DNA from: Hoeflea marina
Lineage (GTDB): Bacteria > Pseudomonadota > Alphaproteobacteria > Rhizobiales > Rhizobiaceae
Direction of reading: 5' to 3'
Assembly: GCF_003182275.1 (NCBI RefSeq)
Contig: NZ_QGTR01000004.1
Location: 487,811-551,810 of the forward strand
DNA length: 64,000 bases
The position numbers and the translations under genes are program-made. Below the pieces are notes generated by a model, which worked only from the letters and a program-made list of their open reading frames with translations, made no database searches and was not told the origin of the DNA. Every line of letters starts with the position of its first letter. The first letter of the stretch is position 1. Of this stretch, positions 37,970-46,536 are shown piece by piece.

Positions 37970-38503
37970 CTACGGCTTGCCGCTTGTCCAGGTCACCTCG
38001 GTGCCGTAGAGCGGCACAGTGGACAGCGACATCTTCGCCGAGCCGTCCTGGACCTGGCGGGAATTGGCGAGATAGACCAGCGTGTCGTTGGCCTTGTCAT
38101 AGATCCGGTTCACCACCAATTTCTTCCAGACGAGCGAGCGCGATTCCTTGAAGATCTCCTCGCCGTCCTCGTCGAGATCAATGTCACCGATCACGACCGG
38201 CCCGGTCTGGCGGCAGGCGATGGAGGCGTTGGAGGGATCCTCGAACCAGTTGCCCTTCTGCAGCCGGTCGATGACGCCGCGGTCGAAATAGGCGACATGG
38301 CAGGTGACGCCGGAGATCTTCGGGTCACGCACCGCCTCGATGAGGATGTCGTTGCCGAGCCAGTCGACACCGACCTTGCCCACCTCCTCGGCTCGGGCGG
38401 GCAGCGCTGCGAGCACCGAGGCCGCCAGCAGGCCGGCGGCCACGCCGGCGCGCAGGCGGATGGCTGTGGCGGAACGGGCGGAAGGTCTGCATTCCATCGG
38501 CAT
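37970..38503 (-). CDS. creA: CreA family protein
   Basis: The 177-residue protein has a signal peptide ending in ALPARA. It then carries the CreA core: LGNDILIEAVRDPKISGVTC (about 49-68), NWFEDPSNASIACRQTGPV (about 85-103), RSLVWKKLVVNRIYD and the two cysteines that can form a disulfide. The family is periplasmic, conserved in proteobacteria, and still without a defined reaction. AGGAGATCCCG precedes the ATG at 38503. Confidence 0.93.
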   Translation of the reverse strand: MPMECRPSARSATAIRLRAGVAAGLLAASVLAALPARAEEVGKVGVDWLGNDILIEAVRDPKISGVTCHVAYFDRGVIDRLQKGNWFEDPSNASIACRQTGPVVIGDIDLDEDGEEIFKESRSLVWKKLVVNRIYDKANDTLVYLANSRQVQDGSAKMSLSTVPLYGTEVTWTSGKP

Positions 38504-38620
38504 CGGGATCTCCTGTCAGGGTTGCGGCGTGTTGCCGCGCTGCCTTCCATATGGGCCGCAACACGCCGCATTGAAAGAGGTTCCGCTTGGCAGGCAGCCG
38601 GACTTGTCCTAGACAGGGCC

Positions 38621-38794
38621 ATGGCCGAAGCAGATCCGATCAGAAGCCGACCTGCGTGGCGTCCGATACTGCTCGGCGCGGCTGGTCTGGTTGCATGCGC
38701 GATCGCAGCCGGACTGGTCTTCGCGGGCTGGCACACCCACGGGGCCTCGATGCTGTACGCATTGGCGGCCAGCGGCCTGGCCTGGTGCATGTAG
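38621..38794 (+). CDS. Small membrane protein, hypothetical
   Basis: The 57-residue frame starts MAEADPIRSRPAWRP and continues with one long or two short hydrophobic segments (residues 16-57). It lies 61 bases before the SCO gene in the same direction. The frame is open much further upstream, so the start is a guess from the charged N-terminus. I recognise no family, and translation is uncertain. Confidence 0.4.
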   Translation: MAEADPIRSRPAWRPILLGAAGLVACAIAAGLVFAGWHTHGASMLYALAASGLAWCM

Positions 38795-38855
38795 CCGGGC
38801 ATTGTCCTTCGCCACCTCGCCGCGCCGCGGCCCAAACACAGTCACGGAGCCTTTG

Positions 38856-39452
38856 ATGACCGCCTTCAGAACCATCCTGTGGAGCCTTATTGTCCTCTTC
38901 GCCGCGGGGCTCGGCTGGCTGACCTTCGAATGGTACCGCAGCAGCGCCGATCTCGACGCCAAGGCCTACGGCGTGCCGTTCCAGCTCACCGACCAGACCG
39001 GCGCGCCGATCACCGAGGCAGCCTTCCAGGGCCGGCCGACCGCGATCTTCTTCGGCTTCACCCATTGCCCGGAGATCTGCCCGACAACGCTCTACGAGCT
39101 CAACGGCTGGCTCAAGCAGGTCGACCCCGAGGGCGGCCGCATCGGCGCCTATTTCATCTCCGTCGACCCGGAGCGCGACACGCCCGAGTTGCTCGGCAAC
39201 TATGTCAGCGGCGTCTCCGACCGCATCATCGGCATTTCCGGCGATCCGGAGAAGGTCGACGCCATGGTCCGCGGCTTCAATGTCTACGCCAAGAAGGTGC
39301 CCGGCGAGAGCGGCGACGCCGACGACTACACCATGGACCACACTGCCTCGGTGTTCCTGCTCGATGACAAGGGCCGCTTCAAGTCCACCATCGGCTGGGG
39401 CGAAAATCCGGACATGGCGATCGGCAAGCTCACCAACCTGCTGAAGAACTGA
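38856..39452 (+). CDS. SCO1/SenC family copper chaperone
   Basis: The 198-residue protein has an N-terminal membrane anchor (about 7-23) and a thioredoxin-like domain facing the periplasm. The copper-binding motif is CPEIC in FGFTHCPEICPTTL (near 70), and the conserved histidine is in MDHTASVFLLD (near 163). SCO proteins deliver copper to the CuA site of cytochrome c oxidase and act as thiol reductants. It precedes the antiporter by 2 bases, suggesting a shared transcript. Confidence 0.95.
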   Translation: MTAFRTILWSLIVLFAAGLGWLTFEWYRSSADLDAKAYGVPFQLTDQTGAPITEAAFQGRPTAIFFGFTHCPEICPTTLYELNGWLKQVDPEGGRIGAYFISVDPERDTPELLGNYVSGVSDRIIGISGDPEKVDAMVRGFNVYAKKVPGESGDADDYTMDHTASVFLLDDKGRFKSTIGWGENPDMAIGKLTNLLKN

Positions 39453-39454
39453 GC

Positions 39455-41362
39455 GTGCACGACATTGCCATCAAGATCGCCTTGATCGGCGCTGCCGGCA
39501 TCGCCGCCCAGTGGCTGGCCTGGCGGCTGCAGCTGCCGGCCATCGTGCTGCTGCTGATCGCCGGATTCATAGCCGGACCGGCCACCGGTTTCATCACGCC
39601 CGCGGCCGACTTCGGCGAGATCTACCGGCCGCTGGTGTCACTGGCCGTCGCCATCATCCTGTTCGAGGGTGGGCTGTCGCTGAACTTTCGCGAGATCCGG
39701 GAGACATCCAAGGCGGTGCGCCGCATCATCATCCTTGCGGGGCCGATGGTCTGGGCGATGACCGCCGTCTCCGCGCATGTGATCGGCGGGCTCAGCTGGC
39801 CGACGGCGATCGTGCTCGGCGCCGTGCTGGTGGTGACCGGACCGACCGTGATCATCCCGCTGCTGCGCCAGGCGCAGCTCAACTCGCGCCCGGCCTCGAT
39901 CCTGCGCTGGGAGGCCATCGTCAACGACCCGATCGGGGCGCTGTTCGCGGTGCTGTCCTTCGAGGTCATCCTGGTCGTCTTCGGCCGCCACCAGGTCGAC
40001 AACCTGCTGGCGCTCGTCACGATCGGCATGGTCATTGCGGTCGGCGGCGGGCTTGCGGCGGCAAAGGCGATCGAATGGGCGTTTGCGCGCGGCCACGTGC
40101 CGGAATATCTCAAGGCGCCGGTGCTGTTCGCCTCGGTGCTCGGCGCCTATGCGCTGACCAACCTGGCACTGGAAGAGGCCGGGCTGCTGACCGTCACCAT
40201 CATGGGCGTGGCGCTGGCCAACACCCGCATCACCTCGCTCACCGACATGCGCCGCTTCAAGGAGACCATCACCACGCTGCTGGTCTCCGGCGTCTTCATC
40301 ATCCTCACCGCCTCGCTGACGCCGGCCGACATCGTCAGCCTCGACTGGCGCGCGGCACTGTTCGTGGCCTCGCTGCTGGTGGTGATCCGGCCGGTTGCGA
40401 TCATGATCGCCACCATCGGCGCCGGCCTGACCATGCAGGAGCGGCTGCTCACCGCCTGGATCGCGCCGCGCGGCGTGGTCGCCGTCGCCGTCTCCGGCCT
40501 GTTCGGAACACTGCTGCTCGATGCCGGCGTCGAGGATGCCGGGCGGATGACCGCCTTCGCCTTCGCCGTCGTGGTGACCACGATCGTGCTGCACGGCTTC
40601 ACGCTCGGGCCACTGGCCGCCTTCCTCAAGCTCAAGCAGGACAGCAAGCCCGGCATTCTCATCGTCGGCGGCTCGCGCTGGTCGACGACGCTGGCGCGCA
40701 AGCTCAAGGAGATCGAGGTGCCGGTGATGCTCGCCGACCCGAACTGGAACCATCTCACCGAGGCGCGGCTGGCCAGCATTCCGGTCTATTTCGGCGAGGT
40801 GCTCTCCGAGCAGGCCCACCACGCCATCGACCCCAAGCGCTTCGCCAACCTCATCGCCGCCAGCGACAACGAGGCCTACAACGCTCTGGTCTGCACCGAT
40901 TTCGGGCCCGAACTGGGGCGTTCCAACGTCTTCCAGATTGGCCGCAGCGAGGACACTGGCCGGCAGTCGATCAACTTCACCCTCGGCGGCCGCCCGCTGG
41001 CCCTTCCCGGCGCCGGCTTTCACGAACTGCGCGAGCGGCTGCTCTCGGGCTGGACCTTCCAGATCACCCGGCTGACCGACGAATTCAACTGGGACACCTA
41101 CCAGCAGACCCGGGCCGACAATGCCATGATCATGTTCTGGATCAAGCCGTCGGGCGCCATCATCTTCGCCTCCGTCAGCGGCTCGAAGCCGCAGGCCAAT
41201 GACCGGGTCCTGAGCTTCGCGCTGCCGCGCGATGAGGCGCGCATTGAGGCGATCCGCGCCGCCAATGCCGCCGGCGGGATCGCCGGGACGTCCGAGGCCC
41301 ACGGCCCGGCCGATCCGAACCTCTCCAGCACCACCGCCTCCGACCGGGATTCGAACCGATGA
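39455..41362 (+). CDS. CPA1-type cation:proton antiporter with TrkA-N/RCK-like domain
   Basis: The 635-residue protein has about 12 membrane segments in the first 400 residues. The ion site ND is in AIVNDPIGALF (near 155) and the FEGGLSLN motif near 68, as in NhaP-type exchangers. Residues about 400-600 form a cytoplasmic Rossmann domain beginning ILIVGGSRWSTTLARKL that may sense NAD(H). It exchanges sodium or potassium for protons. The start is GTG at 39455. Its stop overlaps the prmA start by four bases (ATGA), so the genes are translationally coupled. Confidence 0.92.
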   Translation: MHDIAIKIALIGAAGIAAQWLAWRLQLPAIVLLLIAGFIAGPATGFITPAADFGEIYRPLVSLAVAIILFEGGLSLNFREIRETSKAVRRIIILAGPMVWAMTAVSAHVIGGLSWPTAIVLGAVLVVTGPTVIIPLLRQAQLNSRPASILRWEAIVNDPIGALFAVLSFEVILVVFGRHQVDNLLALVTIGMVIAVGGGLAAAKAIEWAFARGHVPEYLKAPVLFASVLGAYALTNLALEEAGLLTVTIMGVALANTRITSLTDMRRFKETITTLLVSGVFIILTASLTPADIVSLDWRAALFVASLLVVIRPVAIMIATIGAGLTMQERLLTAWIAPRGVVAVAVSGLFGTLLLDAGVEDAGRMTAFAFAVVVTTIVLHGFTLGPLAAFLKLKQDSKPGILIVGGSRWSTTLARKLKEIEVPVMLADPNWNHLTEARLASIPVYFGEVLSEQAHHAIDPKRFANLIAASDNEAYNALVCTDFGPELGRSNVFQIGRSEDTGRQSINFTLGGRPLALPGAGFHELRERLLSGWTFQITRLTDEFNWDTYQQTRADNAMIMFWIKPSGAIIFASVSGSKPQANDRVLSFALPRDEARIEAIRAANAAGGIAGTSEAHGPADPNLSSTTASDRDSNR

Positions 41363-42249
41363 GCAATGTCCGCCTCTATCTGTCCACCAACGAGGCCGGC
41401 GCCGGACGGGCGCTAGAGCTGCTGTCGGACATCTTCGAGGACGAGGGCCATCCGGTCGCCACCATGGAAGTGGACGAGGCCGCCGACATCTGGGAGGCCT
41501 CGCTCTATCTCGAAGCGGAGGACGACGGCAGCATCGCCGCGCGGATGGCGGAGTGCCTCGCCGATGCCTTTCCCGGCGTCGCCATCCAGACCGAGATCCT
41601 GCCCGACATCGACTGGATCTCCAGATCGCTCGAGGGGCTCAAGCCGGTGCGCGCCGGCCGCTTCCTGGTGCACGGCTCGCACGACCGCGCCGCCGTCCGC
41701 CCGCATGATCTCGCCATCGAGGTCGACGCGGCGCAGGCCTTCGGCACAGGCCATCACGGCACCACGGCCGGCTGCCTGGAGATGATCGAGCGGGTGATGC
41801 TGAGCCGCCCGGAGGGGCCGCGCGGCTTCGACCCGGTGCTCGACCTCGGCACCGGGTCCGGCGTGCTGGCGATCGCCGCCGCGATGCTGGGCCCCGTCAG
41901 GGTGCTGGCCACCGACATCGACCCGATCGCCACCCGCATCGCGCGGCAGAACATCCGTCTCAACGGGGTTGCTGCCCGGGTCGAGGCGGTCACGGCCAGG
42001 GGATTCCACAGCACGGCGATCGCCGGATGGGCGCCCTTTCGGCTGATCATCGCCAACATTCTGGCAAGACCCTTGATGCAGATGGCGCCTGAGATCGCCG
42101 CCTGCGCAGCACCGGGCGGCTCGGTGATCCTCTCCGGCATCCTCGCGGCGCAGCGATGGAAGGTTCTCGCCGCTTTCAACGGCCAGGGGCTGAGCCATGT
42201 CGAGACCATCTGGCGCAACGGCTGGGTGACGATTCATCTGCGCAAATAG
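41359..42249 (+). CDS. prmA: Ribosomal protein L11 methyltransferase
   Basis: The 296-residue enzyme has an N-terminal substrate-recognition domain followed by a Rossmann SAM-binding domain. Motif I is DLGTGSGVLAIAA (near 155), with ATDIDPIA and IIANILARPL (motif IV, near 225) behind it. It trimethylates ribosomal protein L11. The start lies inside the antiporter stop (ATGA). Confidence 0.95.
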   Translation: MSNVRLYLSTNEAGAGRALELLSDIFEDEGHPVATMEVDEAADIWEASLYLEAEDDGSIAARMAECLADAFPGVAIQTEILPDIDWISRSLEGLKPVRAGRFLVHGSHDRAAVRPHDLAIEVDAAQAFGTGHHGTTAGCLEMIERVMLSRPEGPRGFDPVLDLGTGSGVLAIAAAMLGPVRVLATDIDPIATRIARQNIRLNGVAARVEAVTARGFHSTAIAGWAPFRLIIANILARPLMQMAPEIAACAAPGGSVILSGILAAQRWKVLAAFNGQGLSHVETIWRNGWVTIHLRK

Positions 42250-42453
42250 CGCTTCGCCCTCGCCCTTCGAGGGCCGTTTCGCGGCCGCCTCAGGAAGAGG
42301 GTGAAGGGAAGCCTCGAACCACTGGGTCCAGGTGAAATTGCTCACGGCATACCCCTGCCCTGCGAGTTGCCTTATGCGTCGGCCTCAGGATGAGCGCGAT
42401 GGGCGAGGGAAGGCCGACATGCAGCCGGGAGTGAGCAACAGTCCCCCAAACGC

Positions 42454-42479
42454 AAAACGGCTCCCGCGAGGGAGCCGTT
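42454..42479 (-). terminator. Rho-independent terminator of the DUF1127 gene
   Basis: On the minus strand the sequence AACGGCTCCC, a four-base loop, and GGGAGCCGTT are followed by TTTTG. The perfect 10-bp stem with a short U run lies about 50 bases after the DUF1127 stop codon. Confidence 0.8.
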
Positions 42480-42527
42480 GGTGAAAGCTGCGATCGATGC
42501 CTGGCGCCGCCAGAGGCGGCTGCCGGA

Positions 42528-42701
42528 TCAATACATGTAGTCTTGCGCGCCTTCGCGTTCGATTTCGGCGCGGGTGCGGCCGAGCGACTTGAGCGTGGCG
42601 TCGTCCATGTGCAGCAGCGCGCCATTGACATAACGGCGGGCCTGACGCTCGCGGGCGGTGATCATGCGGTCAAGTGCGGTGCGGATGAAGCTCTTCGGCA
42701 T
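42528..42701 (-). CDS. DUF1127 family small protein
   Basis: The 57-residue product begins MPKSFIRTALDRMITARERQ and ends IEREGAQDYMY. The RRYVNGALLHMDDATLKSLG and RTRAEIERE stretches define the DUF1127 (YjiS-like) family of arginine-rich small proteins. Relatives act as regulators that interact with RNA or RNases in alphaproteobacteria and affect phosphate and stress responses. It is a monocistronic unit with its own terminator and a fairly AT-rich upstream region. This short gene would be missed by length-filtered gene finders. Confidence 0.88.
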   Translation of the reverse strand: MPKSFIRTALDRMITARERQARRYVNGALLHMDDATLKSLGRTRAEIEREGAQDYMY

Positions 42702-42988
42702 TTCGGTATTCCCTCTTGGTTGAGTGTCTAATCACTCCTCCTGCTGCAATGCAACATAAGCACTTTCGGCGCGGATTCCAGCGCTTATGCTGCAGTGCAG
42801 CTATGCGCAAACTGCATGCATGGAATCGGGCTGCTGCAAATTTGTGCAACCAGTTTGTTAACCATTTGCAGTTGCGCGATTCTTCGGCATCGGGCCGGCG
42901 CAATTGAATTTGCCCGGACGTGGCTCTAAGGTCCGCCGGTGAAATCACCGCCGTTGACCATCATGCCCGCCCGGCAGGAAGCCCGATC
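42702..42988. other. Divergent promoter region of DUF1127 and pepP
   Basis: The 287-base gap is less GC-rich than the window average, with stretches such as TTTGTTAACC near 42850 and the palindrome ACTGCATGCATGG near 42812. It must hold promoters for both genes. I cannot fix the -35/-10 elements. Confidence 0.4.
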
Positions 42989-44839
42989 ATGTTCCAGCAA
43001 TTCGAAGTCCTGTCCTCGCCTGCACTTGCCCGAGACCGCCTCGCTCGGCTGAGGCAGTGTTTCGACGGACTCGGGGTCGACGCCGTCGCGGTGCCGCGCA
43101 GCGACGAGTATCTGGGCGAATACGTGCCGGCCTGCGCCGAGCGGCTGGCGTGGCTGACCAGCTTCACCGGCTCGGCCGGATCAACGCTGGTGCAGCGCGG
43201 CTCGGCGCACATGTTCATCGACGGCCGCTATGCGGCGCAGGTCCGGGCCCAGACAGACCCGTCGCTGTTCAGCTACGAGGACCTGCACGCCATGCCGCTG
43301 GCGCGCTTCATCGCGGAGAAGGGCGCAAGCGGCCTGCGGCTCGGCATCGACCCCTGGACCTGGCCCGGCAGCGAGGTCGAACGGCTGGCGGCGGCGCTGA
43401 CATCCATCGGCGGCGAACTGGTGCTGCTGTCGGCCAATCCGGTCGACGCCATCTGGGCCGACCGGCCCGCGCCGCCGCTGGGCGCCGTCTCGATCCAGCC
43501 GCTCGCCTATGCCGGCCAGCTCGCCCGCGACAAGCTCGAATCCATGCAGGCGCTGGTCTCTGCGGGCGGCGCAGACGCGGTGGTGCTCGCCGACCCCTCC
43601 TCGGTGGCGTGGAGCTTCAACATCCGCGGCGCCGACCTGCCTTCGACGCCGCATCCGCTGTCGCGCGCCATCATCCCCGCCGAGGGCCGCCCGCAGCTGT
43701 TCATCGACCAGCGCAAGACCGGCATCGAAGCGAAAGCCTATCTGACGCAACTGGCCGATCTGCGGCAGCCGGCGGAGTTCGACGATGCGCTGAGCGAACT
43801 GGGCCGGACCGGCGCCAAGGTGATGGTCGATCCGGCGATCGCCCCGCATGCCGTCGCCATGCTCCTGGTTTCCGCCGGCGCGACGGTGATCGATGCCGTC
43901 GATCCGGCGCGGCTGCCGCGCGCGGTCAAGCACGCCGCCGAGATCGCCGGCAGCGCCGCGGCCCATATCCAGGACGGCGCCGCCATGGTGCGCTTCCTCG
44001 CCTGGTTCGATTCCCGGGAGCCGGGTAGCCTCGACGAAATCACCGCGACGCGCCGGCTCGAGACCTTCCGCGCCGAAACCGGCGAAGCCATGCAGATGCC
44101 GCTCCGGGCGCTGTCGTTCGATTCCATCGCCGGCGCCGGTCCGAACGCGGCGATCATGCACTACCGGGTCAACACCGAGACCAACCGGACGATCCGCGAC
44201 GGCGAAATGTTCCTGATCGATTCCGGCGGCCAGTATGTCTCCGGCACCACCGACATCACCCGCACCATCGCCGTGGGCGACGTGCCCGAGGAGCAGAGGC
44301 GCTTCTTCACGCTGGTGCTCAAGGGCATGATCGCCATCTCAGAGCTGCGCTTTCCGAAGGGCACCCGCGGCATGGACATCGATGCGTTTGCGCGGGTCAA
44401 TCTGTGGAAGGCGGGCGCCGATTTCGCCCACGGCACCGGCCACGGCGTTGGCAGCTTCCTCTCGGTGCACGAGGGCCCGCAGAACATTTCGCGCCGCGGC
44501 ACCCAGGAGCTGCTGCCCGGCATGATCGTCTCCAACGAGCCCGGCTACTATCGCGACGGCGCCTTCGGCATCCGCATCGAGAACCTGGTCGTCGTCCACG
44601 AACCGCGCGCCATCGCGGGCGGCGACATGCCGATGCTCGGCTTCGACACGCTGACGCTGTGTCCGATCGACAGGCGACTGATTATCCGCGACCTGCTCGA
44701 TCCGGCCGAGGTCGAATGGCTCGACGCCTATCATGCACGGGTGCGCAAGGAACTCGCGCCGCTGCTGACTGGCGAGCCGGCGCTTCAGTGGCTGGAGGCT
44801 GCCACCGCACCGCTGTCAGCGGCCGCCCGGCTGTCATGA
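42989..44839 (+). CDS. pepP: Aminopeptidase P family metallopeptidase
   Basis: The 616-residue enzyme has the long three-domain layout of eukaryote-like aminopeptidase P: two creatinase-type N-terminal domains (about 15-300) and a pita-bread catalytic domain (about 310-560). The five metal ligands are visible: Asp in LIDSGGQY, Asp in GTTDITRT, His in HGTGHGVG, Glu in SNEPGYY and Glu in GIRIENL. It removes N-terminal residues ahead of proline. ATG at 42989 follows CAGGAAG; the frame runs 23 codons upstream. The stop overlaps the first Pho half-site of the next promoter. Confidence 0.93.
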   Translation: MFQQFEVLSSPALARDRLARLRQCFDGLGVDAVAVPRSDEYLGEYVPACAERLAWLTSFTGSAGSTLVQRGSAHMFIDGRYAAQVRAQTDPSLFSYEDLHAMPLARFIAEKGASGLRLGIDPWTWPGSEVERLAAALTSIGGELVLLSANPVDAIWADRPAPPLGAVSIQPLAYAGQLARDKLESMQALVSAGGADAVVLADPSSVAWSFNIRGADLPSTPHPLSRAIIPAEGRPQLFIDQRKTGIEAKAYLTQLADLRQPAEFDDALSELGRTGAKVMVDPAIAPHAVAMLLVSAGATVIDAVDPARLPRAVKHAAEIAGSAAAHIQDGAAMVRFLAWFDSREPGSLDEITATRRLETFRAETGEAMQMPLRALSFDSIAGAGPNAAIMHYRVNTETNRTIRDGEMFLIDSGGQYVSGTTDITRTIAVGDVPEEQRRFFTLVLKGMIAISELRFPKGTRGMDIDAFARVNLWKAGADFAHGTGHGVGSFLSVHEGPQNISRRGTQELLPGMIVSNEPGYYRDGAFGIRIENLVVVHEPRAIAGGDMPMLGFDTLTLCPIDRRLIIRDLLDPAEVEWLDAYHARVRKELAPLLTGEPALQWLEAATAPLSAAARLS

Positions 44840-44870
44840 AAGCATAACGCCGCCGTCATCGCCCTGTAAC
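44831..44870 (+). promoter_or_regulatory. Candidate tandem Pho box (PhoB binding site)
   Basis: Four half-sites lie exactly 11 bases apart: CTGTCAT at 44831, GCATAAC at 44842, CCGTCAT at 44853 and CTGTAAC at 44864. The rhizobial and enteric Pho box is two 7-base CTGTCAT-like repeats with an 11-base period, and the last two half-sites fit it with three mismatches. The site lies 41 bases upstream of a phytase-like gene, so phosphate control is plausible. Confidence 0.6.
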
Positions 44871-44910
44871 CGCTTCCGGTCATGAGGGATTTCCAACCAA
44901 GGAGATCCCC

Positions 44911-46254
44911 ATGAAGACCCGTCTGCTCACCCTTGCCCTGCTCGCGCTGACTGCTCCTGCCGCGGCCCAGGAAACCTTCCCCGCCACCCTGGCCGGGCAC
45001 GCCTATCTGCCGGCGATGAGCCTGGTGGCGCCGCCGGCCGACGCGCCGCGCGACGCGTGGATCAGCGGCAAGTTCACCGGCGCCGCACGCAATGCGGTGC
45101 CTATGTCTGTCGAGGGCGACACCGGTGCGCAGCACGGCAAGCGCCTGACCGGCATCAGCCTGCCTTTCATCGGCCAGCCCCTGCAGGGCTTTTCCGGCTT
45201 CGCGATGGACCGCGCGGACGATGGCTCGGTCTTTGTGCTGACCGACAACGGCTTCGGCTCCAAGGCCAACAGCCCCGACACGATGCTGTTCTTCAGCCGC
45301 ATCGACACGGACTTCGACACCGGCAAGGTGGACGTCAGGGAAACCGTCTTCCTGCACGACCCCGATTTCAAGGTGCCCTTCCGTATTTCTTGGGATGGAA
45401 CCGACAGCCGCTACCTGACCGGCGCCGATTTCGACCTCGAAAGCATCCAGCGCATCGGCGATTCGGTGTGGATCGGCGATGAGTTCGGACCCTATCTGAT
45501 CGAGGCAGGTCTCGACGGCCGGGTGAAGGGCGTCTACCCCACGATGAAGGACGGCAAGCAGCTCAAGGGCGCCGATACGCCGGGCATTTCGGCCACGTCG
45601 GTGATCGGCAAGGACTGGACCGTCGCGCGTTCCGGCGGCTACGAGGGCATGGCGCTGCAGCCCGGCACCGGCCTGCTGTGGGCGATGCTCGAAAAGCCGC
45701 TTCTCGGCGAGGACGGCAAGGCCGAGGGCGACTTCCTGCGCGTGCTGGCCTTCGATCCGGCCAAGCGCGATTGGACCGGCGAAAGCTTCAAGTTCAAGCT
45801 GGCCGAAGGCGCGACCGCGATCGGCGACTTCAACTTCATCGACGCCACGCGTGCGCTGGTGATCGAACGTGACAACGGCGAGGGCGAACCGAGCCTGAAA
45901 TGCGCCGGCGAGGCGAAGCCGGACTGCTTTCCGAGCCCGGCGATGGTCAAGCACGTCGTTCTCATCGACACCGCCAGCGTCGACGCAGAAGGTTATGTCC
46001 GCCGTATCGGCCAGATCGACCTGATGAACATCGCCGATCCCGACAACCGCGCACGGATCGCCACCGATGGCGGCGAAGCCGGGCGCTTCAGCCTGCCCTT
46101 CTTCACCATCGAGGACGTGATGCGCGTTGACGAGACCCACATCATGGTGGCGGTGGACAACAACCTGCCGTTCTCCTCGGGCCGCAAGCTGAACGCCGCG
46201 GCGGACAATGAAGTGGTGTTGCTCAGCGTGCCGGAACTGCTTTCGGCCAAATAA
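44911..46254 (+). CDS. Secreted phytase-like-domain protein (esterase-like)
   Basis: The 447-residue protein has a signal peptide (LLTLALLALTAPAAA, cleaved about residue 20) and then a phytase-like beta-propeller of the kind annotated as esterase-like activity of phytase. Marks include GFSGFAMDRADDGSVFVLTDNG (near 94-115), IGDEFGPYLIE (near 188) and a calcium-site-like DNNLP near 412. It probably cleaves phosphate or ester bonds of organic phosphates outside the inner membrane. AAGGAGATCCCC precedes the ATG. The upstream tandem Pho box supports induction by phosphate starvation. Confidence 0.8.
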   Translation: MKTRLLTLALLALTAPAAAQETFPATLAGHAYLPAMSLVAPPADAPRDAWISGKFTGAARNAVPMSVEGDTGAQHGKRLTGISLPFIGQPLQGFSGFAMDRADDGSVFVLTDNGFGSKANSPDTMLFFSRIDTDFDTGKVDVRETVFLHDPDFKVPFRISWDGTDSRYLTGADFDLESIQRIGDSVWIGDEFGPYLIEAGLDGRVKGVYPTMKDGKQLKGADTPGISATSVIGKDWTVARSGGYEGMALQPGTGLLWAMLEKPLLGEDGKAEGDFLRVLAFDPAKRDWTGESFKFKLAEGATAIGDFNFIDATRALVIERDNGEGEPSLKCAGEAKPDCFPSPAMVKHVVLIDTASVDAEGYVRRIGQIDLMNIADPDNRARIATDGGEAGRFSLPFFTIEDVMRVDETHIMVAVDNNLPFSSGRKLNAAADNEVVLLSVPELLSAK

Positions 46255-46262
46255 GCCCTGCC

Positions 46263-46295
46263 GGCGCGCCACCCGGGCGATCCGGGTGGCGCGCC
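46263..46295. terminator. Strong GC hairpin after the phytase-like gene
   Basis: A 14-bp perfect stem, GGCGCGCCACCCGG and CCGGGTGGCGCGCC, with a five-base loop starts 8 bases after the phytase-like stop. No U run follows, so it may be a Rho-assisted or processing hairpin rather than a classic intrinsic terminator. Confidence 0.65.
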
Positions 46296-46369
46296 ATCTC
46301 CTCGATCAGCCATTGTGCCGTCAAAGCACGGCACGGCACCGCGCCGCGCTCCCGTGGCTTCCATCACCG

Positions 46370-46520
46370 GCCCGGTCGTCACGGCCGCGGCGATGGGCAC
46401 AGAGCCGATGCCGAAGATAGCCAGGAGCGGGAACCAAATCCCGGCGGCATCATCACCAGCGCGGGGATGCCGGGCATGATCGTCCCCAACCACGCCGACG
46501 ACTGCCACACCGCGGCGCCA
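46370..46520 (-). pseudogene. Possible remnant of an AzlD-like gene
   Basis: On the minus strand one frame reads FPLLAIFGIGSVPIAAA, very close to FPLMAIFGIGWVAIVAL at the end of the intact azlD gene 2.4 kb away. The preceding part exists only as short out-of-frame fragments, so the rest is decayed or deleted. A chance resemblance of a hydrophobic tail cannot be ruled out. Confidence 0.35.
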
Positions 46521-46536
46521 TCTGACGGAGGGGTAT

